Shown: positions 1 to 8,466, counted from the first letter of the stretch. The stretch is 9,150 nt of DNA from Bacteroidales bacterium (GCA_030523385.1 JAUNIV010000085.1:1-9150), one strand, 5' to 3'. Translations and numbers: made by a program. The notes: a model not told the origin generated them from the letters alone.

Positions 1-1657
1 GGGCGAAGATGGCTGCATAGTTCAGGTCGAAGATGTCATCCAGATGCGCTTCGCCGGTGAAGGGGAGTACCAGTAGTGATATCCATAATATCTGGCAGGC
101 TATATAGACTTGTGCAAAGAAATTCTCGGTGAGGTTTATGCGGCGGCCGATAGGAGTGCGGCGGAAGCTCCAGCGAGTGCCCAATGTAAAGATGGGAAGC
201 AGGGCCAGAATGCTAAAAGCCTTGTTGCCGTGTATCCAGCTTTTCATCAGATTGGCCACGGCATTGATGAAGCTGTTGTCGGGCAGCAGGCTGCTCTTCT
301 TTTCTTGAGATTGCTTTTCGCTTACGGCAACGGCAGCGGTTGATACGGTCTCAACTATGTCTCCTATGAGATATTCATTTGTCTTCTTTTTCTCCTTGTC
401 CCACTTTTCAGCCAATGCCATGTTTACACGCTTTTGCTCCGAGGCTGTAGCTTCGGAAGCTTTGGCGCTATCTGTATAAGCGATGCTTTGTGACAGGAAA
501 TACTTGCTGCTGTCTTTGGCGGCATATTTTTGTTTGCTCTTCAGGTGTTCTATCAGTTCGTCATATCCCGGTGTGACGGTTGTTTCCTCTTCTTTTCGTT
601 GGATAGCTTCGGGGTCTATCAGTTGCACGGCCATGATGTAGAGTGCTGCCATGACAAAGAGTGTCTGGAAGGGCTTGAAGTAATGCACCCGTTTGCCGCT
701 CAGGTAGTCGCGTATCATGTAGCCGGGACGTATCAGAAACTCAAACAGATTGCGGCTGAATCCGTCGTCGATGTTGAAGAATCCGCTCAGTATGTTCTGG
801 AAAGCATTGCGTATGGTGAAGCGTGAAGTGTCTCGTGCTTGTCCGCAGTGCGGGCAATAATTTCCTTCGTAAGCCTTGCCGCAATTCATGCACGTATAGG
901 GTTTTGTGTTTTCCTTCTCTTCTGCTTTTCCCCTTATTTGTTTTTGATGAATCAGTCTGTACCATGCTGTGACCTTAGTTGGTACATATTTGCACGGCTT
1001 GTATGGCGTAAACCTCTCTACTAAAGGAAGCAGCGTGAGGTTATCCAATATCTGCCGATGCGGAAATGCAGCCAGTTCCTCGCGGGTGGTCATTCCGTTC
1101 AGCACCCCTGCAAAGTCCACTTTGGCTTGTTGGGCAGCCTGAGCATCTACCGTACTGTCACCTATATAGAGTGTTTCCGCTTTGGTGCGATGCAGTTTCC
1201 ACAATGCTTTGCGGATGCCTTGCGGATGAGGTTTGGGCTTCTTCACGTCTTCACCTCCGATGATGATATCGAAGAAATTGGCCGGTAGATGTTTGTCCAG
1301 CATCTCATGGATGCGGTAACGGTATTTGGTGGAGATGATACCCAATTTGGCTCCCTGTCGTTTCAGTTGCATCAGCACGTCTACCGTCTCCGGAAAGAAC
1401 ACGGTGTTTACGGTCATGTGCGTGTCGGCTTCCTTTACATATTCCTTCTTATAGGCCGCTAAAGTTTCGGGCGAGGTGATGCCTGTCAATATGCTGAATG
1501 ATTCTTCTAAGGTCTTTCCTATGGTTCGCTTGATGGTTTCATCCGATATGCCTGTGTGGCCGTGACGTTCCAGTACATTTCGGAAGCAAATCACAATGCC
1601 GCGCGATGAGTCTGCCAGTGTATAATCGAAGTCGAATAAATAGGTCGTGTATCTCAT
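1..1657 (-). CDS. HAD-family hydrolase fused to DUF3667-type zinc-ribbon membrane module (3' end outside window)
   Basis: I read one uninterrupted minus-strand frame from ATG 1657 to the window edge, 552 residues with no stop. Residues 1-212 form a phosphoglycolate-phosphatase-like HAD domain: DFDYT with Asp9 and Asp11, motif II IIS (Ser109), motif III KKPKP (Lys140) and motif IV IGDSTVD (Asp167, Asp171), so all catalytic motifs are present. A linker (about 213-252) leads to a zinc ribbon with Cys256, Cys259, Cys268 and Cys271, ending CPHCGQ. Downstream are RF and RPG-type motifs and GKRVHYFKPFQ, typical of the DUF3667 family, then hydrophobic segments near 330-347, 479-492 and 513-532. A hydrophilic, Lys/Glu/Ser-rich stretch of about 125 residues separates the first two. 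By inference this is a soluble phosphatase tethered to the inner membrane; the substrate is unknown. The start fits because the HAD strand begins at residue 5. The gene diverges from tex. Confidence 0.9.
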   Translation of the reverse strand, partial: MRYTTYLFDFDYTLADSSRGIVICFRNVLERHGHTGISDETIKRTIGKTLEESFSILTGITSPETLAAYKKEYVKEADTHMTVNTVFFPETVDVLMQLKRQGAKLGIISTKYRYRIHEMLDKHLPANFFDIIIGGEDVKKPKPHPQGIRKALWKLHRTKAETLYIGDSTVDAQAAQQAKVDFAGVLNGMTTREELAAFPHRQILDNLTLLPLVERFTPYKPCKYVPTKVTAWYRLIHQKQIRGKAEEKENTKPYTCMNCGKAYEGNYCPHCGQARDTSRFTIRNAFQNILSGFFNIDDGFSRNLFEFLIRPGYMIRDYLSGKRVHYFKPFQTLFVMAALYIMAVQLIDPEAIQRKEEETTVTPGYDELIEHLKSKQKYAAKDSSKYFLSQSIAYTDSAKASEATASEQKRVNMALAEKWDKEKKKTNEYLIGDIVETVSTAAVAVSEKQSQEKKSSLLPDNSFINAVANLMKSWIHGNKAFSILALLPIFTLGTRWSFRRTPIGRRINLTENFFAQVYIACQILWISLLVLPFTGEAHLDDIFDLNYAAIFA

Positions 1658-1684
1658 AAATCTATACCTTATATTATTATGGTG

Positions 1685-1714
1685 CGAAAATAATTCTTTT
1701 TTTCTTATCTCAAT
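1685..1714 (-). promoter_or_regulatory. Possible Bacteroidota promoter for the HAD-DUF3667 gene
   Basis: On the minus strand, TATTTTCG (1692 down to 1685) differs by one base from TAnnTTTG, and an ATTG (1714-1711) sits 18 bases upstream as a -33-like element. The start codon at 1657 lies 27 bases downstream of the element, similar to the spacing for tex on the other strand. One mismatch in an AT-rich region makes this tentative. Confidence 0.35.
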
Positions 1715-1759
1715 GTGGTTTTCATACGATTTTCCTAAAAAGCATTTTAAAAGATTTCG

Positions 1760-1767
1760 TACCTTTG
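1760..1767 (+). promoter_or_regulatory. Bacteroidota -7 promoter element for tex
   Basis: TACCTTTG matches the Bacteroidota -7 consensus TAnnTTTG exactly. Transcription would begin a few bases downstream, near 1773, giving a leader of about 20 nt before the tex ATG at 1794. I do not see a good -33 TTTG at the usual spacing. The element lies in the 136-bp divergent region and probably drives the whole tex-nudC-transporter-fbp block. Confidence 0.6.
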
Positions 1768-1793
1768 CCGCCCGAAAGAATAAAAGAACGATC

Positions 1794-3932
1794 ATGGAAT
1801 TATTTAGCAAAATGATAGCTAAGGCACTGAATGTTGCCGAACGTCAAGTTGACAACACGCTGGCCCTATTGGATGGAGGAGCCACTGTCCCCTTCATAAG
1901 CCGATACCGTAAGGAAGTGACCGGAGGATTGGACGAAGTACAGATAACCGAAATAAAGGAACGGAGCGAAAAACTTCGTGAGTTGGCCAAACGGAAAGAA
2001 ACCATTGTAGGAACTATCGAGGAACAGGGAGCCATGACTCCTGAACTGAAAGAACGCATAGACCGCACGTGGGATGCTACTGAATTGGAGGATATCTATC
2101 TGCCTTACAAACCTAAACGGAAGACACGTGCGCAGGTTGCACGACAGAAAGGATTGGAACCATTGGCCATATACCTGCTACAGCAAAACGGCAAAAAGCC
2201 GTTGGAACAACAAGTTCGTAGCTTCGTAAAGGGCGAAGTGAAGGACGAGGAAGAAGCCCTGAAAGGTGCGCGAGACATCATAGCCGAACAGGTAAGTGAA
2301 GATGAACAGGCCCGAAACAGACTGAGAAACCAGTTTGCCCGGCAAGCTGTCATCAGTGTCAAGGTAGTGAAAGGCAAGGAGGAGGAAGCCGATAAATACC
2401 GGAATTACTTTGACTTCAGCGAACCGTTGAAGAGGTGTTCCTCCCACCGCCTGTTAGCCATGCGTAGGGGAGAAGCCGAAGGATTGCTGAAGGTAAGCAT
2501 CAGTCCTGACGACGAGGAATGTTGCGAAAAACTGGAGCACATGTATGTGCGAACCGACAATGAATGTGGCAGACAGGTGCGTGAAGCAGTGCGCGATGCC
2601 TACAAACGTCTGCTGAGACCTTCCATCGAAACAGAATTTGCTGCATTGAGCAAAGAGAAAGCCGATCGTGAGGCCATACGTGTATTTGCCGACAATCTGC
2701 GTCAGTTGCTGTTGGCTTCTCCGTTAGGCCAGAAGCGGGTAATAGGTATAGACCCCGGCTTCCGTACAGGATGTAAAGTGGTTTGTTTGGATGCACAGGG
2801 AAACTTGTTGCATAACGAAACCATCTATCCGCATCCACCTAAAAATGAAAGGCTGATAGCCGGACGAAAGCTGATAAAGCTGGTAGAACAGTATAAGACG
2901 GAAGCCATAGCCATAGGTAATGGAACTGCCGGACGGGAAACGGAGAGCTTCATCAAAGGATTGACATTCTATTGCGACCTGCAGGTGTTTGTGGTGAGTG
3001 AAGATGGGGCATCCGTTTATTCGGCATCCAAAATAGCACGCGAAGAGTTCCCGGAGTATGACGTAACCGTACGTGGTGCCGTGTCTATAGGACGCCGTTT
3101 GATGGATCCGCTGGCCGAATTGGTGAAGATAGATCCCAAATCAATAGGAGTAGGGCAGTACCAACACGATGTGGATCAGACGGAGCTGAAGAAATCATTG
3201 GACCAGACTGTGGAGAGTTGCGTGAACTTAGTGGGCGTAAACGTGAACACGGCCAGTAAGCATCTGCTGACGTACATATCCGGATTGGGACCGGCATTGG
3301 CACAGAATATCATAGATTATCGGGCAGCCAACGGGCCGTTTGGCTCGCGCAAAGAATTGCTGAAAGTACCGCGTATGGGTGCTAAGGCATTTGAACAAAG
3401 TGCAGGATTCTTACGCATTCCGCAGGCTGATAATCCGTTAGACAATTCGGCTGTACATCCCGAAAGCTATCCGGTGGTAGAGCAGATGGCGCGTGATTTG
3501 CAGTGCACTGTGAGCGAACTGATGGCCGATAAAGAGTTGCGTTCACGCATAGATATCAATCGATATGTAACTCCCACAGTGGGACTCCCCACACTGACAG
3601 ACATCATGCAGGAACTGGATAAACCCGGACGTGACCCTCGCAGCCAGATAGAAGTGTTCCACTTTGACGAAAGCATAAGGACAATAAATGATTTGAAAGA
3701 AAGAATGGAGTTGCCGGGCATTGTGACGAACATTACCAACTTTGGTTGCTTTGTGGACGTCGGAATCAAAGAGAACGGATTGGTGCATGTCTCGCAATTA
3801 TGCCAGGAATATACGACAAATCCCGGCGATGTTGTTAAGCTGCACCAGCATGTGCGGGTGAAAGTCTTGAGCGTAGAACTGGAGCGCAAGCGCATACAGT
3901 TCACCATGATAGGGGTGAACCAAAATGCTTGA
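1794..3932 (+). CDS. tex: Tex family RNA-binding transcription accessory protein
   Basis: This is a 712-residue Tex protein, a cytoplasmic nucleic-acid-binding factor of the transcription/RNA machinery; its exact role in Bacteroidota is not fixed. The N-terminal helical Tex domain includes PFISRYRKE and LEDIYLPYKPKRKT, hallmark family sequences. A YqgF/RNase H-like domain starts near residue 316 with VIGIDPGFRTG (Asp320). A helix-hairpin-helix region follows at about 486-542 (TASKHLLTYISGLGPALA, then GPF and a second HhH). A C-terminal S1 domain runs from about 640 to 706 (GIVTNITNFGCFVDVG). The frame stays open back to 1647, but I chose ATG 1794: MELFSKMIAKAL is the conserved beginning, and the 49 upstream codons cover the promoter element and overlap the start of the divergent gene. 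Length is slightly below the E. coli protein. It is the first gene of a probable operon. Confidence 0.95.
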   Translation: MELFSKMIAKALNVAERQVDNTLALLDGGATVPFISRYRKEVTGGLDEVQITEIKERSEKLRELAKRKETIVGTIEEQGAMTPELKERIDRTWDATELEDIYLPYKPKRKTRAQVARQKGLEPLAIYLLQQNGKKPLEQQVRSFVKGEVKDEEEALKGARDIIAEQVSEDEQARNRLRNQFARQAVISVKVVKGKEEEADKYRNYFDFSEPLKRCSSHRLLAMRRGEAEGLLKVSISPDDEECCEKLEHMYVRTDNECGRQVREAVRDAYKRLLRPSIETEFAALSKEKADREAIRVFADNLRQLLLASPLGQKRVIGIDPGFRTGCKVVCLDAQGNLLHNETIYPHPPKNERLIAGRKLIKLVEQYKTEAIAIGNGTAGRETESFIKGLTFYCDLQVFVVSEDGASVYSASKIAREEFPEYDVTVRGAVSIGRRLMDPLAELVKIDPKSIGVGQYQHDVDQTELKKSLDQTVESCVNLVGVNVNTASKHLLTYISGLGPALAQNIIDYRAANGPFGSRKELLKVPRMGAKAFEQSAGFLRIPQADNPLDNSAVHPESYPVVEQMARDLQCTVSELMADKELRSRIDINRYVTPTVGLPTLTDIMQELDKPGRDPRSQIEVFHFDESIRTINDLKERMELPGIVTNITNFGCFVDVGIKENGLVHVSQLCQEYTTNPGDVVKLHQHVRVKVLSVELERKRIQFTMIGVNQNA

Positions 3933-3971
3933 ATATTCTGCTCCTACATTATAATAATATAAAAGAAAACA

Positions 3972-4766
3972 ATGATGGAAACAGTAGAAAATACAAATTA
4001 CCGATGGTTTGTGTTTTATAATAACAGCCTGTTGGTAGTGACGAGAGAAGGTAAACAAAGTGTTCCTTGTGGTACAGAACCACCCATGCCCGTACCTATA
4101 GGGAGCACCATACATACTGTGGGGCAGTTGGGAGGAGATGTGGCAAAAGCATACGCCGTACATACTCCCTGCTTTGAAAACGAACAGGGGGATAGGCAGA
4201 TGATGGATCTGCGCACTTCTTACGACTACCTGACACAAGAGGAATACGACATGGCCGGAAAGGCTTTCGAGATATTGAATTGGGATAAGAACAGCCGTTA
4301 CTGTCCCATGTGCGGTGTGCCTACGGTGCAGATTTCGCCCATAGCCAAAAAGTGCCCCGAATGCCGACAGGAGATATATCCGCGCATCTCGCCTGCCATC
4401 ATTGTGTTGATACGTAAGGAAAACAGCGTACTGCTGGTACATGCCCGAAACTTTCGGGGCACTTTCTACGGATTGGTGGCTGGCTTTCTGGAGCCGGGCG
4501 AGACACTGGAAGAATGCGTTCATCGCGAAGTAATGGAGGAAACCGGACTGCGTATCAAGAATCTGAAATACTTCGGCAGTCAGCCTTGGCCTTATCCCAG
4601 CGGCATCATGGTAGGATTTACTGCCGATTATGAAAGTGGAGAAATCAAATTGCAGAGCGAAGAACTGAGTGCCGGGGCGTTCTATGATCGTGACCATCTG
4701 CCCGAAATACCCCGTAAACTGAGCTTGGCACGCAAACTTATTGATGCTTGGCTGGAAGAAAAATAA
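3972..4766 (+). CDS. nudC: NAD(+)/NADH diphosphatase, NudC-type Nudix hydrolase
   Basis: A 264-residue Nudix hydrolase of the NudC family, which splits NAD(H) into NMN(H) and AMP and, in characterised members, removes NAD caps from RNA. A zinc ribbon is formed by Cys111, Cys114, Cys128 and Cys131 (CPMC and CPEC). The Nudix box is complete: Gly171, Glu177, then REVMEETGL (185-193), holding the Mg-binding glutamates. It is followed by SQPWPYPSG (203-211), the family's NADH-specificity motif. The canonical form is SQPWPFPxS, so Phe is replaced by Tyr and the final Ser by Gly, with a Ser one position earlier. The start is ATG 3972 or the adjacent ATG 3975. The gap to tex is 39 bp without a terminator or recognisable promoter, so co-transcription is likely. 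Confidence 0.93.
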   Translation: MMETVENTNYRWFVFYNNSLLVVTREGKQSVPCGTEPPMPVPIGSTIHTVGQLGGDVAKAYAVHTPCFENEQGDRQMMDLRTSYDYLTQEEYDMAGKAFEILNWDKNSRYCPMCGVPTVQISPIAKKCPECRQEIYPRISPAIIVLIRKENSVLLVHARNFRGTFYGLVAGFLEPGETLEECVHREVMEETGLRIKNLKYFGSQPWPYPSGIMVGFTADYESGEIKLQSEELSAGAFYDRDHLPEIPRKLSLARKLIDAWLEEK

Positions 4767-4776
4767 ATAAAAAAAC

Positions 4777-4784
4777 TATCTTTG
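4777..4784 (+). promoter_or_regulatory. TAnnTTTG element abutting the transporter start codon
   Basis: TATCTTTG is a perfect match to the Bacteroidota -7 consensus, but only 4 bases separate it from the ATG at 4789. If used, transcription would start at or next to the start codon and give a leaderless or nearly leaderless mRNA. No TTTG/TTG at the usual -33 distance is visible (the nearest TTG, 4748-4750, is 26 bases upstream), so it may be fortuitous or an auxiliary internal promoter. Confidence 0.4.
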
Positions 4785-4788
4785 CATC

Positions 4789-6450
4789 ATGGAATGGTTA
4801 CATAGCTTATTTTTTGACCACTCGCCTTTGCAAGCCGTTGTAGTTCTGTCGGTTATTACCGCTATCGGCTTAGGGTTAGGCAAGATTCATGCTTTTGGAA
4901 TCTCGCTGGGGGTTACATTCGTGTTCTTTGCCGGCATTCTGGCCGGACATTTAGGCTTTTCCATAGACCCCAATATGTTGAATTATGCCGAGAGCTTCGG
5001 ACTGGTGCTGTTTGTCTATGAATTGGGATTGCAAGTCGGTCCGGGCTTCTTCAGTTCTTTCCGTAAGGGAGGTGTGCAGCTCAATATGTTAGGATTGGGC
5101 GTGGTATTGCTGGGCACTGTAATGACGGTGCTTATCAGCAAATTGGGACATCTGCCTATGAGCGACATGGTAGGCGTGCTTTGTGGAGCCACCACCAATA
5201 CTCCGGCTTTGGGAGCTGCACAGCAGACCTTGAAACAGATGGGAGAACAAGCCAGCGGGGCAGCGTTGAGCTGTGCCGTTACTTATCCGTTGGGGGTGGT
5301 AGGGGTGATACTGGCCATGCTGGTGGTAAGAAAACTTTTCGTGCGCCCTTCAGACATTGATACCGGTGAACACGAAGATACCAACCAGACCTTCATCGCT
5401 ACTTTCCGCGTACACAATCCGGCTATTTTCGATAAGAGTATAAAGGACATAGCTTTGTTGAGCTATCCTAAATTCGTCATTTCCCGCTTGTGGAGAGAAG
5501 GAGCAGTGAGCATCCCTACATCCGAAAAGATATTGAAGGAGAACGACCGCCTGTTGGTCATCACTACCGAGAAGGATGCTCCGAGTCTCACCATCCTCTT
5601 CGGACAGCAGGAAAACGAAGACTGGAACAAAGATGACATAGACTGGAATGCCATCGACAGCCAGTTGGTGTCTAAAGTTATTGTGGTGAGCCGCACGGAG
5701 TTGAACGGAAAGAAATTGGGTTCGCTGCGCTTACGCAATAGCTATGGTATCAATATAAGCCGGGTATGGCGTAGCGGTGTGCAGCTGTTGGCTACACCGG
5801 GACTTGTGTTGCAGTTGGGCGACAGGCTGACCGTGGTAGGCGAAGCCAAAGCCATAGAGAATGTGGAAAAGGTGTTGGGCAATACGGTAAAGACGTTGAA
5901 CGAACCCAATCTGGCCGCTATATTCATTGGTATCGTGTTGGGATTGGTGTTAGGCTCCATTCCTATCGCTGTCCCGGGCGTAAGCACACCTGTGAAGTTA
6001 GGACTGGCCGGAGGCCCCATCGTGGTGGGCATCCTTATAGGTTGTTTCGGCCCACGCTTCCATTTGATAACTTATACCACCCGCAGTGCCAACCTGATGT
6101 TGCGCGGCATCGGCCTTACGCTCTACTTAGCTTGTTTGGGACTGGATGCAGGAGCGCACTTCTTTGAAACAGTGATGCGCCCCGAAGGCGCTCTTTGGAT
6201 AGGTGCCGGATTTGCCATTACGTTCATTCCCGTGGTAATCATGGCACTGGTAGCCATGCGGATGAGCCGTCTGGATTTTGGCAGCACGTGTGGCATGCTG
6301 TGCGGAAGCATGGCCAATCCCATGGCGCTGAACTATGCCAACGACTCCTTGCCGGGAGACAATCCGGCGGTGTGCTATGCCACTGTCTATCCGCTGTCCA
6401 TGTTCAGCCGGGTCATTATCGCGCAACTCATACTCATGTTTTTCCTATAA
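4789..6450 (+). CDS. Putative transporter, AspT/YidE family with two RCK_C domains
   Basis: A 553-residue inner-membrane protein with the full YidE/AspT architecture. The N-terminal membrane half (about residues 12-182) and the C-terminal half (about 373-553) are two copies of the AspT/YidE domain. Matching motifs sit in each: LCGATTNTPAL (131-141) against LCGSMANPMAL (504-514), and CAVTYPL (162-168) against CYATVYPL (529-536). GLQVGPGFFSSF (80-91) is characteristic. Two cytoplasmic TrkA-C/RCK_C-like domains lie between (about 205-272 and 295-362, each with a GDRL/NDRLLV-type strand) and probably bind a regulatory ligand. AspT itself exchanges aspartate for alanine; the substrate here cannot be read from sequence, so I give no symbol. 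It starts 22 bp after nudC and ends 12 bp before fbp. No Shine-Dalgarno is visible. Confidence 0.92.
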   Translation: MEWLHSLFFDHSPLQAVVVLSVITAIGLGLGKIHAFGISLGVTFVFFAGILAGHLGFSIDPNMLNYAESFGLVLFVYELGLQVGPGFFSSFRKGGVQLNMLGLGVVLLGTVMTVLISKLGHLPMSDMVGVLCGATTNTPALGAAQQTLKQMGEQASGAALSCAVTYPLGVVGVILAMLVVRKLFVRPSDIDTGEHEDTNQTFIATFRVHNPAIFDKSIKDIALLSYPKFVISRLWREGAVSIPTSEKILKENDRLLVITTEKDAPSLTILFGQQENEDWNKDDIDWNAIDSQLVSKVIVVSRTELNGKKLGSLRLRNSYGINISRVWRSGVQLLATPGLVLQLGDRLTVVGEAKAIENVEKVLGNTVKTLNEPNLAAIFIGIVLGLVLGSIPIAVPGVSTPVKLGLAGGPIVVGILIGCFGPRFHLITYTTRSANLMLRGIGLTLYLACLGLDAGAHFFETVMRPEGALWIGAGFAITFIPVVIMALVAMRMSRLDFGSTCGMLCGSMANPMALNYANDSLPGDNPAVCYATVYPLSMFSRVIIAQLILMFFL

Positions 6451-6462
6451 ATATATACAGCC

Positions 6463-8466
6463 ATGAATGCAACTAATCCTATCACCCCCGAAGCCATACA
6501 GGAGGATATGCGATACCTGCAACTGCTATCGCACAGCTTCCCCACCATAGCCGACGCCAGTACCGAGATTATCAACTTGGAGGCCATCTTGAACCTGCCT
6601 AAAGGCACGGAACACTTTCTGGCCGATCTGCACGGCGAATACGAGGCGTTCCAACACGTGTTGCGCAATGCTTCGGGTGCCATCAAGCGGAAAGTGAATG
6701 AAATCTTTGGCAACACCTTGCGTGAGACTGAAAAGAAAGAACTTTGCACGCTCATCTATTATCCCGAACAGAAATTGGAGTTGGTGAAAGCCGTGGAAAC
6801 CGATTTGGAAGACTGGTACGTAATCACCCTGAACCAACTGGTGCGTGTCTGCCAGAATGTTTCCTCCAAGTACACCCGCTCCAAGGTGCGCAAATCGCTT
6901 CCGGAAGAGTTCTCATACATCATTCAGGAACTGTTGCACGAAAACTCGATGGACCCCAACAAGCAGGCCTACATCAACGTAATCGTCAGCACCATCATTT
7001 CCACCGGTCGGGCAGATGATTTCATTGTGGCCATGTGTAACCTCATACAGCAACTTACGATAGACATGCTGCACATTTTGGGTGACATATTCGACCGTGG
7101 TCCGGCTCCTCACCGCATCATGGATATCCTGTGTGACTACCACAGCTTTGATGTGCAGTGGGGTAATCACGACATCCTGTGGATGGGAGCCGCTGCCGGC
7201 AACGATTGTTGCATGGCAAACGTATTGCGGTTAGCCATGCGCTATGGCAACCTGTCCGTATTAGAGGATGGTTATGGCATTAATCTGCTTCCGCTGGCCA
7301 CCTTTGCCATGGAAACCTATGCCGATGATCCCTGTTCGCTGTTCGGCCCCAAGGTGGAACAGGAAGACAGGAACAACTACAACGCCAAAACCCTGCGCAT
7401 GATTGCACAGATGCACAAGGCCATCAGCGTGATTCAGTTCAAACTGGAGGCAGAAATCATACGTCGCCGTCCGGACTTCGGCATGGACGACCGCATGCTG
7501 CTGCACCGCATAGACTTCAACCGCAACTGCATCCTTCTGCCGGATGGCAAGGAATATGAACTGAAAGACAGCTTCCTGCCCACCGTAGATCCGGCTGACC
7601 CCTATCGGCTTACGGACGAGGAAAAGGAAATCATGCAGAAGCTGCACCGTTCTTTTGTGAGCAGCGAGAAACTGAAAAAACACATGCGCTGCCTGTTCCG
7701 TTACGGTTGCATGTACACAGTGACCAACTCCAACTTGCTCTTCCATGCTTCCATTCCGCTCAATGCCGACGGTTCGCTGAAAGAAGTATCCATAGCCGGC
7801 AAGACATACAAAGGACGGGAATTGCTGGAAAAAGTAGGTCACCTGATACGCACGGCCTACTTTGCCGAAAGAGAAAACAAGGACAAACCGTTTGCCATAG
7901 ATTATATGTGGTATTTATGGTGCGGCAAGGATTCTCCTGCTTTCGACAAAGACAAGATGGCTACCTTCGAACGCTATTTCCTGAAAGAAAAAGAATTGCA
8001 CAAGGAAGTGAAAGGCTATTACTACACCTTGCGGAACGAAGAGCGGATATGCGATATGTTGCTGGACGAATTTGGCGTGGAAGGCGAGCACCGACACATC
8101 ATCAACGGTCACGTGCCGGTAAAGACCACACAGGGCGAAAACCCCATCAAGGCAAACGGCAAGCTGATGGTGATAGACGGCGGCTTCTCGAAGGCATATC
8201 ATTCGGAAACGGGTATTGCGGGTTACACATTGGTGTATCATTCGCGAGGCTTCCAGTTGGTGCAGCACGAACCGTTCACCTCCATGCAGAAAGCCATCGA
8301 AGAAGGACAGGACATCAAGTCGAGTACACAGATTGTGGAAATGAGTAGCAAGCGCATGATGGTGAAGGACACCGACAAGGGCCGCGAGCTGGTTACGCAA
8401 ATCAACGACCTACGGAAATTGCTGACAGCCTACCGGACGGGACTCATCAAAGAAAAGGCAAATTAA
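6463..8466 (+). CDS. fbp: Fructose-1,6-bisphosphatase, class III (Firmicutes/Bacteroidota type)
   Basis: A 667-residue class III FBPase, the gluconeogenic enzyme that converts fructose 1,6-bisphosphate to fructose 6-phosphate plus phosphate in the cytoplasm. Its length is close to that of the Bacillus subtilis enzyme (about 670). It carries a metallophosphatase core: FLADLHGEYEAF (Asp55, His57), LGDIFDRGP (Asp208, Asp211, Arg212), WGNHDILWMG (Asn235, His236, Asp237) and the late histidine in INGHVP (His550). IDGGFSKAYH follows. These are the expected two-metal ligands, separated by a large insertion as usual for this class. It is unrelated to the E. coli class I enzyme. The ATG at 6463 follows the transporter stop by 12 bp, so it is probably translated from the same transcript. 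Family members can be controlled by PEP and AMP, but nothing here shows that directly. Confidence 0.96.
   Translation: MNATNPITPEAIQEDMRYLQLLSHSFPTIADASTEIINLEAILNLPKGTEHFLADLHGEYEAFQHVLRNASGAIKRKVNEIFGNTLRETEKKELCTLIYYPEQKLELVKAVETDLEDWYVITLNQLVRVCQNVSSKYTRSKVRKSLPEEFSYIIQELLHENSMDPNKQAYINVIVSTIISTGRADDFIVAMCNLIQQLTIDMLHILGDIFDRGPAPHRIMDILCDYHSFDVQWGNHDILWMGAAAGNDCCMANVLRLAMRYGNLSVLEDGYGINLLPLATFAMETYADDPCSLFGPKVEQEDRNNYNAKTLRMIAQMHKAISVIQFKLEAEIIRRRPDFGMDDRMLLHRIDFNRNCILLPDGKEYELKDSFLPTVDPADPYRLTDEEKEIMQKLHRSFVSSEKLKKHMRCLFRYGCMYTVTNSNLLFHASIPLNADGSLKEVSIAGKTYKGRELLEKVGHLIRTAYFAERENKDKPFAIDYMWYLWCGKDSPAFDKDKMATFERYFLKEKELHKEVKGYYYTLRNEERICDMLLDEFGVEGEHRHIINGHVPVKTTQGENPIKANGKLMVIDGGFSKAYHSETGIAGYTLVYHSRGFQLVQHEPFTSMQKAIEEGQDIKSSTQIVEMSSKRMMVKDTDKGRELVTQINDLRKLLTAYRTGLIKEKAN

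Noticed and set aside
741..965. A 74-codon minus-strand frame starting at 965
   Set aside because: It lies in a different frame inside the continuous HAD-DUF3667 gene and carries none of the zinc-ribbon cysteine pattern.
1647..1793. A 49-codon in-frame N-terminal extension of tex
   Set aside because: It overlaps the start of the divergent HAD gene, spans the TACCTTTG promoter element, and its sequence is unlike Tex; the conserved family start is at 1794.
3798..4697. A 299-codon open frame on the minus strand opposite nudC
   Set aside because: It lies antisense to a well-recognised NudC gene and the end of tex, its product resembles no family I know, and it is best explained as a shadow frame.
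7261..8400. Long minus-strand open frames opposite fbp, and 7707-8348 on the plus strand
   Set aside because: All overlap the firmly identified FBPase reading frame and have low-complexity or unfamiliar products.
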